Notes: generated from the sequence alone by a model not told the origin. Shown: positions 23,033-36,910, numbered from the stretch's first letter. The stretch: 64,000 bases of DNA from Ceratorhiza oryzae-sativae (GCA_030998015.1 JARWMV010000082.1:1-64000); one strand, 5' to 3'. A program made the numbers and translations.

Positions 23033-24831
23033 CTATAAATACCAAGTGTGAACTTACCAACAAGTAGCACAAGGTTGCTATTGGCTCTTGCTCTCTTGTT
23101 AAGCTGTCAACCTGATTCACCGATGGCAGGCCTGTTGCTAGGTCCTGCTATGGTTGATGCATCAGAGTCAGAGTCAACAAAGTAAGCTGCCAGCATTGGT
23201 GCAGGAAATAGGATGTGAGAATATGGAGATAATATGAATAATAATACATGGGGTTTGTTGTATAGTACTTACTATTAGGGAGTGTTTTTATAGCCTATTA
23301 GTTTGCTGGCAAAGTGAGGAAAACAATGTATGCACAAGAGTTGTGTTCATTTGTGAGGTAATTATTACAGTGCATACATGCTGCTGAACAGTTGAATAAT
23401 GCCTCAATTTTGATTGATATTCAATACTGAAGCAAACTACCCCCCAGGTGGGGGGAAATATTGTCCTTGACACATACACACACCACTGTGCCACCCTTGT
23501 TTGGGCCTAGTCTGTCACAATTGCCTGGCGCTTGGCACTTTGCTCCTACATGTCCACCACTGCTGCCTGTGTCTCAACCCTTGCATGTGTTGTCTGCAAG
23601 GTGAATACACATTGTCTTATACTAGGCCAGATTACTGACCAAAAATTGTAGCCTTGTGTCTGCCATGGGGGTCAAGGGCGCAAAAACAAGTTGGGTAGAA
23701 AGTCCCCTGTTTGCGCCAACAACAGGGGAACACACAAACATCAGTGGTCAGACAAATGCAATGACACCTCCAGGTCCTCTGTGGGTCTGTAGCACCTCTG
23801 TTGAGTGCTTGGGTTTCTTGGCGCCCCAGGGAGAATGGTCTCTGGAGGACCTGGGGCAATCTTGCGTTTTTCAAGCTGATGGTGTCACTTGCCATGCTGG
23901 ATATGACATGGTAAGTACTATCCTTGCCCAAACATTAGCTGCTAACACTCCTGTAGTCTGCAAACCCATACCAATCTCTTGTGCCTGCACCCAGACAACA
24001 TCACACTTGCCCAGCTGACTGCTGCTCCCCCTTCTTGTGGCCTTACTTACCACACTGTGTTGACTGCAACATATGCACACAATGCCAACAATCCATGGCT
24101 CTCCTGTTCACTGGCGGCATTGGTGTTCTGTTCTTCAAGTCATTCATAGTCAGGTTGGGCTACAATGTGGTTGTTCTCAATCTTGGTCCCTCCTTTGAGG
24201 ATCTCTTCAATTTCTGCAACCTCAACCACTCCTTCAAGACCAACTACAATGCAATGGTTCTTGATCTCAGTCCCTCCATCAAGGATCTTTTCAATTTCTG
24301 CAACTTTAACCTTAACCTCAAGACTGGGCTTTTGCATGCCAATCAACCAGTAAGTAGTTCTCTCACTACACACTTTGTCTTATTAACCCATATCCTATTT
24401 CTAGCTACTACAGGGGGAGTTGGTCCACCACTGCAATGAGTTCCACTTTGAGGTTGAGCTGGGGGAGGGAGAGGACTGCAGGTGTGTTATATCTATTTAG
24501 TCATAGCTTGTTTTAGTATTTTCTTTTTGCTGTCTGTTTACAATCTTGTCTGCTGATTGTTGCAGTTTATTACTTGCATATGAATCTTATTTTTTTCTGC
24601 CTACACCAGTATTATCAACCCCCAAAACATTGCTGACGCTGTAGGCACTTGGGCCTGCTTCAAATCAGAAGAATGCATGTATATTTCTGCATTCCTGCAC
24701 TCCTGCATGCTTGTGTTATGGCCTTCTTGTGTTCCTGCTCTCCCTGTGTGCCCACATTCTGCCAGCATTTTGGCATTGTGGGCATTCCTGCAAATGCCAG
24801 AATTTTGCTGATATTCGGCATTCCTGCATGC
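23033..24831. other. Unassigned transposon-like sequence with a small internal tandem repeat
   Basis: No domain was recognised. At 24162-24325 an approximately 83-bp unit occurs twice in tandem. Read on the minus strand it gives a 28-residue repeat VAEIE(K/E)IL(D/K)GGT(E/K)I inside an open frame at 24140-24373. The stretch 24690-24831 shares CCTGCA/CCAGAATTTTG words with 19447-19600, suggesting it is the other flank of hAT1. Confidence 0.35.
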
Positions 24832-26142
24832 TGTTATGGATCACTAACATTTTCTATTATTTTAGTCTGCTCTGCCAACCTCAAGCGATGCCTCTGTATT
24901 TAAATTGTGAAATACTCGAATTTGTATGCACTCTGAATTGTACTATTTTCCGTTCCATTAAATAGTACAAATTTCCCGCTCTCCAACGCATATTTTATTA
25001 AGTTTTTACGATAAGATCTCAGAGAGATACAGAGGTTGCAATATTTCCTCTTATCAGGAGATATTGATTACAACATTGCACCGCTCATATCTTGGCAACC
25101 GCTTACGCTATCAAAGCGATCCTGTGCTCTATCGATAGCTAATCTTCGGCGGTATCTGCTGCCCAAAGATCGTCGCGATACACCAGATCCTTGCACCGGA
25201 ATGGCCCGAAGATCATTAGAATCTTACTGGACCATCAATCAAGATCTAATGACTCCAGTCAGTCAGGAGAGCTTCCCAAATTGATCCAGAAGCTTCTCTG
25301 ACTCACTTTATGACTCACTGAGATGTAGCCTCCATTCATTACATGTATATACTATGATAATATGATCTACAAGCCAATAGCAGGTCTCAGATGCATCAGT
25401 GCCTTCGATCCACACCCTGTCTTTACTCTTTTATCCTATACTGGGCTAGGGCGTACCCAAAGTATAGCAGTACCCTCTTTTGATGATTGAACTGGCATGC
25501 ATGTATCTATTTGGCTCTGGAATGCCCTCCTCAGGGTATAAAAGGACCTCCTCTGAGGCCCTTCCAGACCACCTTCACTCCTCTACTCAACCCAGACTGG
25601 TTATTGGTTTCCTTTTCTCTTTCTATTTTTCTCTTGTCTGTGTGTGATTTCTTATATAACTAGTACTGAGGAATAAAGTACCATATTAGTTATATACTGT
25701 CTGATTCATTGTATCTTATATACAGAGATATATAAGGATACAATATTGCCTGATTGAGCATGATATTAAGTACCAGCTATTAGAGGAAATCTAAGTACCT
25801 GTAGCTGAGGAAGTACATGCATTAGGCAGCCCACCATCTATCCTATAAGCTATCACTTAAGCCTAGTATTAAGATTAGTATCAGTTAGTCCAAGCAACTA
25901 GGGCTGAACTACATTTAAGATATCTAATGGAACCTGACCATAGTAGTCTTGCTCTTTATACCTATAAATTAGTGAGTTTACACTGTGAAAGATTAAGACT
26001 ACCTTGAGTGTTACTTGATTGCATTGCAACTATTTTGAGCCTTCTTACTCTAGTCTAAGAAGTATTGAGTACAATTAGTGTATACTAACATATCTACATT
26101 CACTTAAGCTCTAGATATTCAAGTGTACCCTGACCTGTAACA
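24832..26142 (+). mobile_element. Solo LTR family A, copy 5 (1311 bp), TSD CATGC
   Basis: TGTTATGGATCACTAAC to CCTGACCTGTAACA, flanked by CATGC (24827-24831 and 26143-26147). In sense order it holds a conserved upstream part, a TATA box (GGGTATAAAAGGACC, about 25535), AATAAA near 25673 and a 3' part. It separates the hAT1 flank from the 3' end of LINE1. Confidence 0.93.
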
Positions 26143-26950
26143 CATGCAGGGGCAGGGGCAGGGGTGGGAATGACCAATTGCTGATCAATTTCTGCATGTG
26201 GGTGCTGATTTTCAGCAAAATTTCCATGTCACATCCTTAACAGAGCCAAAGAGGTCCAAGAGGAGCAGAGGTTTTGACACCTTGCATAGGATGAGTGACC
26301 TGAAGATTTCATGCAATGGACACTCCCTGATCATGTGTGTGATTGTCTGTTTGGTCTGATAGTCACATTGGCACTTGGCCATGTTCTGGGTGTCTTCAGT
26401 AAGGTTGAAGTGTGTGTAGTACTCCCCAAAGAAGCCATGTCCAAGTATGATCTGTATGAGGTGACAGTGTCTGTCTCTATTGATATTGATGCTCTGATGG
26501 TAGGTGTGGAGCCTCCAGGCAGGTGGATGACTGAGCAATATGTGCACATGGTCCAAGTGGGGTTAAGAATTCCACTTTTGCCCCCAGGTGTGGACAACCC
26601 CAGACTTGGTTTTGGCCTTGGCCCAGGAAATGGTGCAGTCAAATATGGGTGTGGGTGTGAGTGAAGATGCTTTCAGGGCAAGGGTGTCAGTGCATTCATT
26701 GCCAAGGATCTTAGCATGTCCTTTGATCCACTGGACTGTGATTGTAAGGTTGGGGTATGCACACAAGAGATTGTTGATGCAGTTCCTGAAGATGATCAAC
26801 ACAGCTTGGGCAGGATGGGGTGACAGGTCTGTGATTGTCTGGACTGCTGCAAGGTTGTTGCATGAGAAGAGGATGTGGTGTATGGGGCTGCCATGAGAGG
26901 GGTGATGGACTAGGGTGGCAGCCCACTTGGCTGAGGTGGCAAGGCCCATC

Positions 26951-28246
26951 TGTTATGGGTCAGGGTACACTTGAATATCTAGAGCTTAAGTGAATGTAGA
27001 TATGTTAGTATACACTAATTGTACTCAATACTTCTTAGACTAGAGTAAGAAGGCTCAAAGTAGTTGCAATGCAATCAAGTAACACTCAAGGTAGTCTTAA
27101 TCTTTCACAGTGTAAACTCACTAATTTATAGGTATAAAGAGCAAGACTACTATGGTCAGGTTCCGTTAGATATCTTAAATGTAGTTCAGCCCTAGTTGCT
27201 TGGACTAACTGATACTAATCTTAATACTAGACTTAAGCAATAGCTTATAGGATAGATGGTGGGCTGCCTAATGCATGTACTTCCTCAGCTACAGGTACTT
27301 AGATTTCCTCTAATAGCTGGTACTTAATGTCATGCTCAATCAGGCAATATTGTATCCTTATATATCTCTGTATATAAGATACAATGAATCAGACTGTATA
27401 TAACTAATATGGTACTTTATTCCTCAGTACTAGTTATATAAGAGATCACACACAGACAAGAGAAATAGAAAGAGAAAAGAAACCAATAACCAGGTCTGGG
27501 TTGAGTAGAGAGGAGGGGTCTGGAAGGGCCTCAGAGGAGGTCCTTTTATACCCTGAGGAGGGCATTCCAGAGCCAAATAGATACATGCATGCCAGTGCAA
27601 TCATCAAAAGAGGGTACTGCTATACTTGGGGTACACCCTAGCCCAGTATAGGATAAGAGTAAAGACAGGGTGTGGATCGAAGGCATTGATGCATCTGAGA
27701 CCTGCTATTGGCTTGTAGATCATATTATCATAGTATATACATGTAATGAATGGAGGCTACATCTCAGTGAGTCATAAAGTGAGTCAGAGAAGCTTCTGGA
27801 TCAATTTGGGAAGCTCTCCTGACTCACTGGAGTCATTAGATCTTGATTGATGGTCCAGTAAGATTCTAATGATCTTCGGGCCATTCCGGTGCAGGATCTG
27901 GTGGATCGCGACGATCTTCGGGCAGCAGATACTGCCAAGATTAGCTATCGATAGAGCTAAGATCGCTTTGATAGCGTAAGCGGTTGCCGAGATATGAGCG
28001 GTGCATGTTGTAATCAATATCTCCTGATAAGAGGAAATATTGCAACCTCTGTATCTCTCTGAGATCTTATGTAAAAACTTAATAAAATATGCGTTAGAGC
28101 GGAAATTTTACTATTTAATGGAACTGGAAAATAGTACAATTTGGAGTGCATACAAATTCAAGTATTTCACAAATTAATTACAGAGGCATTGCTTGAGGTT
28201 GGCAGAGCAGACTAAAACAATTGAAAAATGTTAGTGATCCATAACA
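26951..28246 (-). mobile_element. Solo LTR family A, copy 6 (1296 bp), TSD CCATC
   Basis: TGTTATGGGTCAGGG to GATCCATAACA, flanked by CCATC (26946-26950 and 28247-28251), within the RNase H part of LINE1 ORF2. The usual TGTTACGGG start is TGTTATGGG here. It carries several single-base deletions relative to the other copies, near 27890-28110. Confidence 0.92.
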
Positions 28247-28841
28247 CCATCATCTCAGTGTTGTAAACATCAGAGCAGTGTCCAAGACTGAGCATGCCAG
28301 TGGCAACCTCCTCCCCAAATCGCTGCAATGTGAAACCACTGCCAACCTTGCACACACCACAGACAACCTGCCTGGAGCCATTGCTGAATGCCAAGATTGT
28401 GCCATCAGACTGAGCTGAGCTGATATGATCTTTGGCTGCACAGAGATAGTCTATGTGGCCCTTGTGTGACATGTTAGTGGCAGGAAGGTGCACATGTAAG
28501 TGGGTGGGTCATGAGTGTGGTTGTTCCCAGGGTGCAGCCAGGTACAGTGCAGTGAACTCAGCATCTGGGTGGGACATGTCCACAAGGTGGTGTATGATGG
28601 TGGAGCCTGTTGCAGGGGGCTGAGGCATGAGGGTGCAGTGTGTGTCCCAGTTACTGGGTAGGTGTTTAGCCACTTCAGACTTAGTGGGTAGATGCTGGAG
28701 GTGTGTGGCAGCATTTTCAGAGAGGCATTTGAGGGTGATAGGGATGGGTGGGATGGCTGCAATGTGTTCCATGGCTGAGACTAGCAATGTTTGGAAGGCT
28801 CCCAGAAGCCGTCTGATGCCTGAGTTCTGAGCATGCACCAG

Positions 28842-30147
28842 TGTTACGGGTCAGGGTACACTTGAATATCTAGAGCTTAAGCAAATGTAGATATGTTAGT
28901 ATACACTAATCGTACTCAATACTTCTTAGACTAGAGTAAGAAGGCTCAAAGTAGTTGCAATGCAATCAAGTAACACTCAAGGTAGTCTTAATCTTTCACA
29001 GTGTAAACTGACTAATTTATAGGTATAAAGAGCAAGACTACTTATGGTCAGGTTCCCTTAGATATCTTAAATGTAGTTCAGCCCTAGTCGCTTGGACTAA
29101 CTGATACTAATCTTAATACTAGGCTTAAGCAATAGCTTATAGGATAGATGGTGGGCTGCCTAATGCGTGTACTTCCTCAGCTACAGGTACTTAGATTTCC
29201 TCTAATAGCTGGTACTTAATGTCACGCTCAATCAGGCAATATTGTATCCTTATATATCTCTGTATATAAGATACAATGACTCAGACAGTATATAACTAAT
29301 ATGGTACTATATTCCTCAGTACTAGTTATATAAGAAATCACACACAGACAAGAGAAATAGAAAGAGAAAAAGAAACCAATAACCGGTCTGGGTTGAGTAG
29401 AGGGAGGTGGTCTGGAAGGGCCTCAGAGGAGGTCCTTTTATACCCTGAGGAGGGCATTCCAGAGCCAAATAGATACATGCATGCCAGTGCGATCATCAAA
29501 AGAGGGTACTGCTATACTTGGGGTACACCCTAGCCCAGTATAGGATAAAAGAGTAAAGACAGGGTGTGGATCGAAGGCATTGAAGCATCTGAGACCTGCT
29601 ATTGGCTTGTAGATCATATTATCATAGTATATACATGTAATGAATGGAGGCTACATCTCAGTGAGTCATAAAGTGAGTCAGAGAAGCTTCTGGATCAATT
29701 TGGGAAGCTCTCCTGACTCACTGGAGTCATTAGATCTTGATTGATGGTCCAGTAAGATTCTAATGATCTTCGGGCCATTCCGGCGCGAGGATCCGGTGGA
29801 TCGCGACGATCTTCGGGCAGCAGATACCGCCGAAGATTGGCTATCGATAGAGCACAAGATCGCTTTGATAGCGTAAGCGGTTGCCGAGATATGAGCGGTG
29901 CGATGTTGTAATCAATATCTCCTGATAAGAGGAAATATCGCAACCTCTGTATCTCTCTGAGATCTTATCGTAAAAACTTAATAAAATATGCGTTGGAGAG
30001 CGGGAAATTTGTACTATTTAATGGAACGGAAAATAGTACAATTCAGAGCGCATACAAATTTGAGTATTTCACAATTTAATTACAGAGGCATCGCTTGAGG
30101 TTGGCAGAGCAGACTAAAATAATAGAAAATGTTAGTGATCCATAACA
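28842..30147 (-). mobile_element. Solo LTR family A, copy 7 (1306 bp), TSD ACCAG
   Basis: TGTTACGGGTCAGGG to GATCCATAACA, flanked by ACCAG (28837-28841 and 30148-30152), inside LINE1 ORF2 between the RT and RNase H. It is almost identical to copy 3, including shared rare variants (CTTATGGTCAGG, CCTAGTCGCTTGG), and rich in CpG in its 5' part, so it is young. Confidence 0.93.
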
Positions 30148-32700
30148 ACCAGTGGTTCAATCAAGGATTTCTGCCTGATACCTGTGTGCCATATGACTGA
30201 CCTATAAGTGAGGATGGGGATGACACAGGCCCTGTAGAGTAAGTGGGCATGTTTGACAGCAATGCTGCATATAGAGTTGGTGCAAATGCATAGGCCAGCA
30301 ATGGCTGACAGGGCCTTGGTGGCCATCTTTCTAACATGTTCCTTCCACTGGAGCTGCCAATCAAGCCACAAGCCTAGCCAGCAGATGCATGTTTTGGCAT
30401 TGACCCACTGTCTGGGGATGCCAGGTGGAGATAGGTTGATGGGGGGGTTGGTGGCTGTGTCCTTCTTTTGAGCAGCAAAATGTATCAGGTCACATTTTTT
30501 CCAGCTCAAAAGACAGACCAAGTTGGTGCAGAACCATGGAGGCAGTGTGGACAGCATCCTGGATGATTTCAATGTTGTCCTGGAGTGAGCTGGAGTGTGC
30601 AAGGATGGTGAAGTTGTCCACATAGCCTTTGATGTCCACATTGGGTTTGGCAGCCATGGTGAGGAGTATGGGGAGGGAGTAGATAGAGCTCAGAATGGGG
30701 GAGAGCAGTGAGCCCTGTGGGATGCCAATGGGGGCAATCGAGAGGGTGTTACAGAGGGTAGAGTCAATATGAAACTGTACAGTACAGTTGGAGAAATAAG
30801 AGTGCAGCCATTTACAAATATTGACAGAGAAACCGAACCTAGACAGAATGCATAGCAGAAGGGCATGGTTAACATTATTGAAATATCCTTTAATATTGAG
30901 GGTGAGAAGGGAGACTTTTTGTTTGTTTTTCCAGTAGCTTTGAATATTGTGAACCATAGATAGACCAGTGTTGGTACAGGAGGAATTGTCACAGCCACCA
31001 AACTGTGTAAATGGGATGAGCAAGAATTTGCCAACTTTGAAGAGAAGCCTTGTAGTAACAACTTTCTCCAGACATTTGCTAAGGGTTTCTAGGAGAGAGA
31101 TGGGGCAGTATGAGTTGGGGTTTGACATGTCAAGTTTCCAAGGTTTGGGGATGAAAGAGATCACAGTGTTATGCAAGCATGCAGGGTGGTAGCCAAGGTC
31201 TAGGCAGCTGTTATAAAGTTTGGTGAATTCCTCTGGTACCAGTTTGAATGCCCATTTGAGAACTCAGTAGTTTGAGCCAAAGGCTCCAGGGGTGGAGGTG
31301 TTCAATGACAATGTGAGAGCCTCATGGATCTCCTCCCTTGTGATTGGGTGGTGAGCACAAGTTTCCCTCAGTGGGATGCTGTCTGTGCAGGTCATGTTGA
31401 CCTCTGGCAGCACTGTGGGGAAGAATGCATGCTGGAAAGCAAGAGCTTGAGTGTCAGCAGTGTTGGCAAAACTGTCATCAGTGTGTATGGGGGGAGTCTT
31501 TGTGATATGTTTACCGTTGGACCACTTGTGCATGTCAAAGGCACCTTGTGCAGAGCACATGAGAAGGACACATCTGTCAGCATGGCTCCATCAGGCTGTT
31601 CAGAGGGCTTGTTGGACTTCCCCCCAGAGGTTTTTACACTCCTCAGGGGCATCCCTGTGCTTGCAGTACTCCACAAGTGCTCAGACCACTGTGGAGCAGT
31701 CATCATTCCACCATAGGGCATGCCTGGCAATGTTGCTGACCTGGGATCTGGGCATGGAGGCTGCTATTGCTGAGGTCATCATGTGCAAAAGAGTGAGGGC
31801 TCCATCTTGACAATTTTCTTGGGACAGGTATGTTTCCAGGAGGGGTGTGGCCTTGAGAGCCCAGGTGAACACATCAACCCACCTCTCAAAGTTCTCCTTG
31901 TCATCAGTGATTTTGAACTGGTAGAGTTTTGGCAAGGGTGTGAAGCCTGGCTCTTTGTGGATGCTGAGGGTCCAGACTATTGCATTGTGGTCACACTCCA
32001 GACTGAGTACCTGGTTGCTGTCCCAATCAGAGATCAGGTCTGCATCCCATCCAGGCCTATTGGTCAAAGTGAGATCAATAGCTGAGTTGCACTGTCCACC
32101 TTGCCTGTGTTGAGTTGGCATATTCATGCTGTTCAAGATAGATATATTGTTGGTGATGATCCATTTGGCCAAGTCACTTGCTGGTCCAGCAGTTGAGCCA
32201 GGGACTCCACCCTCTATGGACCATAAATCGTGATGGAGGTTGAAGTTGCCAGCATAAATGCTGGGGGTCTCTAAGTCAGGGGGAGTGTCAAGAAGGGTGG
32301 TGAGGCCTTCCTTGGTGGTAGAGCCATGGAAGTATAAGTTAGTGATGGTGCAGCGCAAGCCATAGATAGAGAAGTTGAGTGAGAGAAGGTGGAGAGAGGA
32401 GGCGGAGAAGGTGGAGAAGGAGAAGTCCAGCCAGTCAAGGCCCTTGTGCACATACGTGACAACAGAGGGGCCAATGGCTAGATGCAGCATGCCTTGGTGG
32501 ACACACCACCATTCACCACTGTTAACTGTGCCATATACAATAGAGGAGGATGCGTGATCATTCCCTATGCGTCCCCACCAGGGGTCTTGCACCAGGAAGA
32601 TAGAGAAATCAGCATAGGAGGGGTCATTAAGGATGGTGTGCATTCAGGTGTTGTATTTGGCTACATTGAGTTGTAGGACTTGTGTGTGCTTGCTGCAGTC

Positions 32701-32973
32701 TGTTGAAATGTAAACTATATGTATAAATCATGCTATACATGCAGAGCGCAGTGTGTTTAGGACAAGTAAATATATTATATTCAAGTGAGCAGGTGACTGC
32801 CTATGGAGCAAAACAGAGCTCCTTATATACACAGAAAAGAGATGTTCTAGTACATTGTAGAATGTTACAGTAAGTATGCAATTTGTACTACACAAGTCAT
32901 GCGATTGCTAGTTTATTCTGGCATGTTCGATATGTATGTATGTATGTATGTATTTGTATATTTGTATTCTACA
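32701..32973 (-). repeat. Copia 3' LTR (CpG-decayed)
   Basis: It matches the right LTR along all 273 bp. About eleven sites that are CG in the right LTR are TG or CA here; otherwise I see about two base changes and a switched tetranucleotide run (GTAT units here, CTAT units in the right LTR). TTATATACA is a likely promoter element. Confidence 0.95.
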
Positions 32974-32984
32974 CTCCCCCTCAA
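32974..32984 (-). promoter_or_regulatory. Copia polypurine tract
   Basis: The plus strand CTCCCCCTCAA directly follows the left LTR. In element sense it reads TTGAGGGGGAG just before the 3' LTR, the expected site for plus-strand DNA priming. Confidence 0.85.
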
Positions 32985-33108
32985 GAGCATGGCTTGTGTG
33001 AACTTAGACAAGAACAGAGTATATTCATGTATAGACAAAGCAGTCAAAAAAACCAAAGTTAAATTTTCAGACTAATACAGCTATTCTGGTATGCATATAT
33101 GTACCTAA

Positions 33109-36100
33109 TTAATCAACTTCCTCAATCTCAATTGCATACTCAAGATCCTTATCTTCATCTCCCATAATCTTGTTGACTAGTTTATAGAATTGTATCACCA
33201 AGAGTGGCTTTGTAAGCGCATTGGCGATATTGTCCTTTGTGTTGATGTACAGCAGTGAAATGAGTTGCTTTTCAATACAATTGCAAATGAAATGGTGTTG
33301 TATGTTGATATGTTTCAATCATCCACAGTATTGCGATTCGATGGACAGTGTAAGAGCAGCAAGGTTGTTGGACATAATGAGAGTCAGGGCAGTGGCACTG
33401 AGTCTGAGTTCATCAAAGAATTGTCAAATCCAGAGGGCTTGGGTCATTGCATGAGTAAGCACCATATATTCCACCTCCATAGTCGATAGAGTGACAGTTG
33501 GCTGTTTCCTGGAAGACCAGCTAATCGTGGTGCCTCCAAGGGTGAAGCAATTGCCAGAGATTGATTTTCGATTGAGGTGGCTAGTCCCCCAATCGGCATC
33601 AGAGTATCCAGTCTCACTGAAGTCAAGTGGGTTATTGCCAATACGGCGATAGGTCAATCCATGGCTGATAGTACCAGCAAGGTATCAGATAATGCGCTTA
33701 AGTGCTGTCACATGAGCTTGTCCAAAGCAGCTAGTAAACTGAGTAAGGTGGTTTACTGCAAAAGCAATGTTGGGCCAAGTACAGATGGCCACATACATGA
33801 GGCAGCCAATCAAGCAAGCATAAGGAAAATTTGGTCAGGCACCATTGTGACAGGTAAGTTGTGTTGTTGTCAATGCCAGAGTGTCGGTGGGGTATGCGCT
33901 GAGTAATCCAGCCTCTTCAACAATTGAGTTGATGTAGGTAGGCTGGGAGAGAGTGAGGGTGTGGCAACGTCTGTTGCAAGTAAACTGTATGCCAATAAAA
34001 TGGTGGAGTTTGCCAAGATTGTGCATGTCAAAAGCATGGAGTAGCTCATTGACAGCATCCTTAGTGTGGTTTGGCAATGTAAATAGTACACAGTCATTGA
34101 TGTGAATTGCCAGAAAAGAAATAAGCAGACCAGAGGGTGCTTGGATAACATGTTTGTAGACGCATGAATCCATCAAGAGTTGGGTATAGCCTAGGCATAG
34201 CAGTAACTTGTTAAAAGTTTTATTCCATATGTAGCTGGCCTGTCAAAGGCCATAGAGTGAGCATTTGAGGTGTAGTACCAGTCCAGATCTGTCATTGAAA
34301 CCAGTAATTGGCTCCATATAAATTTCTTCTTCAAGGTGACCATTCAGGAAGGCCAATACAACATCTAGTTGGTGCATGTCAAGATCAAAGTAATTGGCTA
34401 GCAAGCAGAAGATGCAAAGGGAGTTGAGATGTATGACAGGGGCAAAGGAGTGATAGAAATCCTGGCTGGGAACTTGACTTCACCCCTTGGCAACTAGGTG
34501 AGCCTTATAGCAAGCAATCTGACCATATTTGTCACATTTGCATTTGAGAACCCATCCATTCTTGACTACATTGATGCCAGTAGGTCTTTCCACTCTTTCG
34601 AACGTCCCCATGCACTCAAGTTGTGCCATTTCCTCTTGCATTGCCCTCTCCCACTTTTCCTTCTCAGGTCCACCCATTGCCTGTACATATGTCAGATGAT
34701 CTTCATTGAATCCCGAGCGATTGAGCAATGATTGGTGTGCAATTCCTTCATAGAATGCATGCATGAATACATATTCAATCGCCTTGGCAGTAGCAATTGC
34801 AGCCTGGTTAGACTGGTGTTCAGCAATTTCATCTGAAGGGACAAGACAGGCAAGAGGTGGAGGACTGGCAGGCGGGCTAATACAATTGTTGCCCTCAGAT
34901 TGGTTATCGTCGATGCATACATTTGTTAAATCTTTGGTATCTTGTAAGTCTGGAAGCTCACTTCCATGTATCTGAGCTATAGGTAGGTTACCTTGATTGT
35001 CCAGGACACTAATCTTGATAGGTCTGCACAAGGACTTGAGTCACAGGGCAGGTTGGCCAGTGCTGCCACTGCAAGTTGTGATTGTGGTACCAGGCTTCAT
35101 ATCACTGAGTGAGCGTGAGGGACTGGTGTTAGCACTAGATGGTTTTGTGGCAGTGTAAGGCAATGTATGCATAGGTGCTGTAGGTGGCTTGGATGATTTA
35201 GGAGTGCAGGAAGTTGTTGAACAGGTTGTATGTGGTGCAGAGAGAATCATAGATACAGTAGATGAGTTATCTAGCTTAGAATCAGTTGAATTCAGGGATG
35301 AATGCACTGTTGGTGTTTCTTGTTCAATTTTCTGCTCAGCATTTATAGTCAGTAGGTCTCCCCCTGTTCCTGTATTTCCTTTCAATCACTCACAGCTGCT
35401 GGAATCTTCTAGCACTGTCTCCCCCTGCTGTGTTATCTTGGTGCATGAACACAACATTCTGTGAATGGAGTATGCACATAGTGCCAGGTTTGTAGTACCT
35501 CCAAGACTTTCCTTGTGCATCTGATATTCCTGTAAATATTGCTTGAAATGCCTTTGGATCTAGCTTGGACTGTTTTTCTGCTTGATCCAGTACATAGCAT
35601 TTTGACCCCCATGGTTGTAATTGGCTCACATCAGGTACCTTACCCCAAAATTTTTCGAAAGGGGTTGTCTGGAGGGTTCCCCTGATCTGCATAGGCATTC
35701 TATTCTTCAGATAGCACACATATGCTACTGCTTCACTCCAGAGATACTGTGGAGCACCTGCTTCAAACATCATCGCTCTAGCATGTTCCAAGAGCGTCCT
35801 ATTGAGCCTTTTGGCTATCCCATTCTGTTGGGATGAATATGGTGCTGTTGTCTCCAGAATTGTTCCTTTCGTTGCAGTATGTGTCTTCCATGCTGCATTC
35901 ACAAACTCCCCTCCATTGTCAAAGCATACACGTTTAATTTTAGCATTCTTCTGTGTACTTAGAAACACTTTGAAAGATTTGTATTTGTTTATTTTCTCAT
36001 CTTTGTGCCTAATGAAAGATACAGTTGAAAAACAAGTTGCAACATCAGTAAATGATACATAGTACAAACATTTCCCTATAGATGCTGTTCTCGCAGGTCC

Positions 36101-36910
36101 CCATACATCGGTAACTATTAATTCTCCCATCTCTTTTGCATCTGTATGCGATTCTTTAGGAAACAGCCTTGTATGCATTTTAGCCTTAATGCATGATTTG
36201 CATTCAAAATTCAATCCTTCTTTTCCTTCCAAAATTTCCATACCTTTGAGTGCGCCCATTGATTTAATTTGTTGGAGGGCAGTCATGCTAATATGTCCCA
36301 AGATCTTGTGCCATTCCAGCCATGTTTGACCTGTAAGTTTAGTGAGTACCATCTCAGTTACTCCCTTTCCGGACTGCACATGTATGTGCAAGGGGCTTTT
36401 GATGGCTTCGCATAGAATATGCCATAAGTTACCTTTGGCTCATTCTTTAGTCTTCTCACCCAGGGCTATCGTTTCGCCAGTAGGTGGTGATATCCTAAGT
36501 CTATTTGCACTCATGTTTACTTTGAGGCCCTGCTCGGTTGCAAGTGAAAGACTAATTAGGTTAGTAGGACATGTGGGTACATGCACAACATCATTCAAGG
36601 TAATATACCTGTATTCAGTGTCGCCGGGACTAACCTTGCATCTTAGGGTAACGGTTCCTCTACCCAAAATTACATTCTTTCCTGTTACGCCATGTATAGT
36701 GCCTACGATGTCTTTGTAATCACTAAAAATTGACTTATCACGTGCTATATGCGTCGTTGTGCTGCTCTCTGCTACCCACGAGTCATTAGCTCTGCTGATG
36801 AGAATCCAGTCTTCATCATTCGCCGAGAATGAGAAGTTGTCACGTGAGCTGGAGGAAACGCCCTTATCAGTGACCATGTGCGCACGCGGTGCATTATTCC
36901 TATTGTTCAA
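33109..36910 (-). pseudogene. Copia pol: protease-integrase-RT-RNase H, inactive
   Basis: Domains run in Ty1/Copia order on the minus strand. The protease reads DSWVAESSTTTHI, against the usual DSGAS. The GAG-pre-integrase zinc region is WLEWHKILGHIS...CKSCIKAK. The integrase has LIVTDVWGP and RVCFDNGGEF, then NGIAKRLNRT, where the third catalytic Glu is Lys. The RT reads EKWERAMQEEMAQL, VLAFLNGHLEEEIY and AIHINDCVLF (usually YVDD). RNase H reads GYSDADWGTSHLNRKSISG and ends NALTKPLL near 33180. Stops lie near 36438 (KTKE-TGA-AKGN), 35040, 34245 and 33830. The stop ending pol is near 33109. Confidence 0.88.

Noticed and set aside
29695..29943. 82-codon frame repeated in nearly every LTR-A copy (also 9970-10218, 12617-12865, 18994-19242, 25036-25284)
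   Set aside because: It starts at TTG, not ATG, and a stop lies just upstream in frame. Copy 6 has frameshifts. Its presence follows from LTR similarity, so it is not called a gene, though the frame is open in copies of different age.
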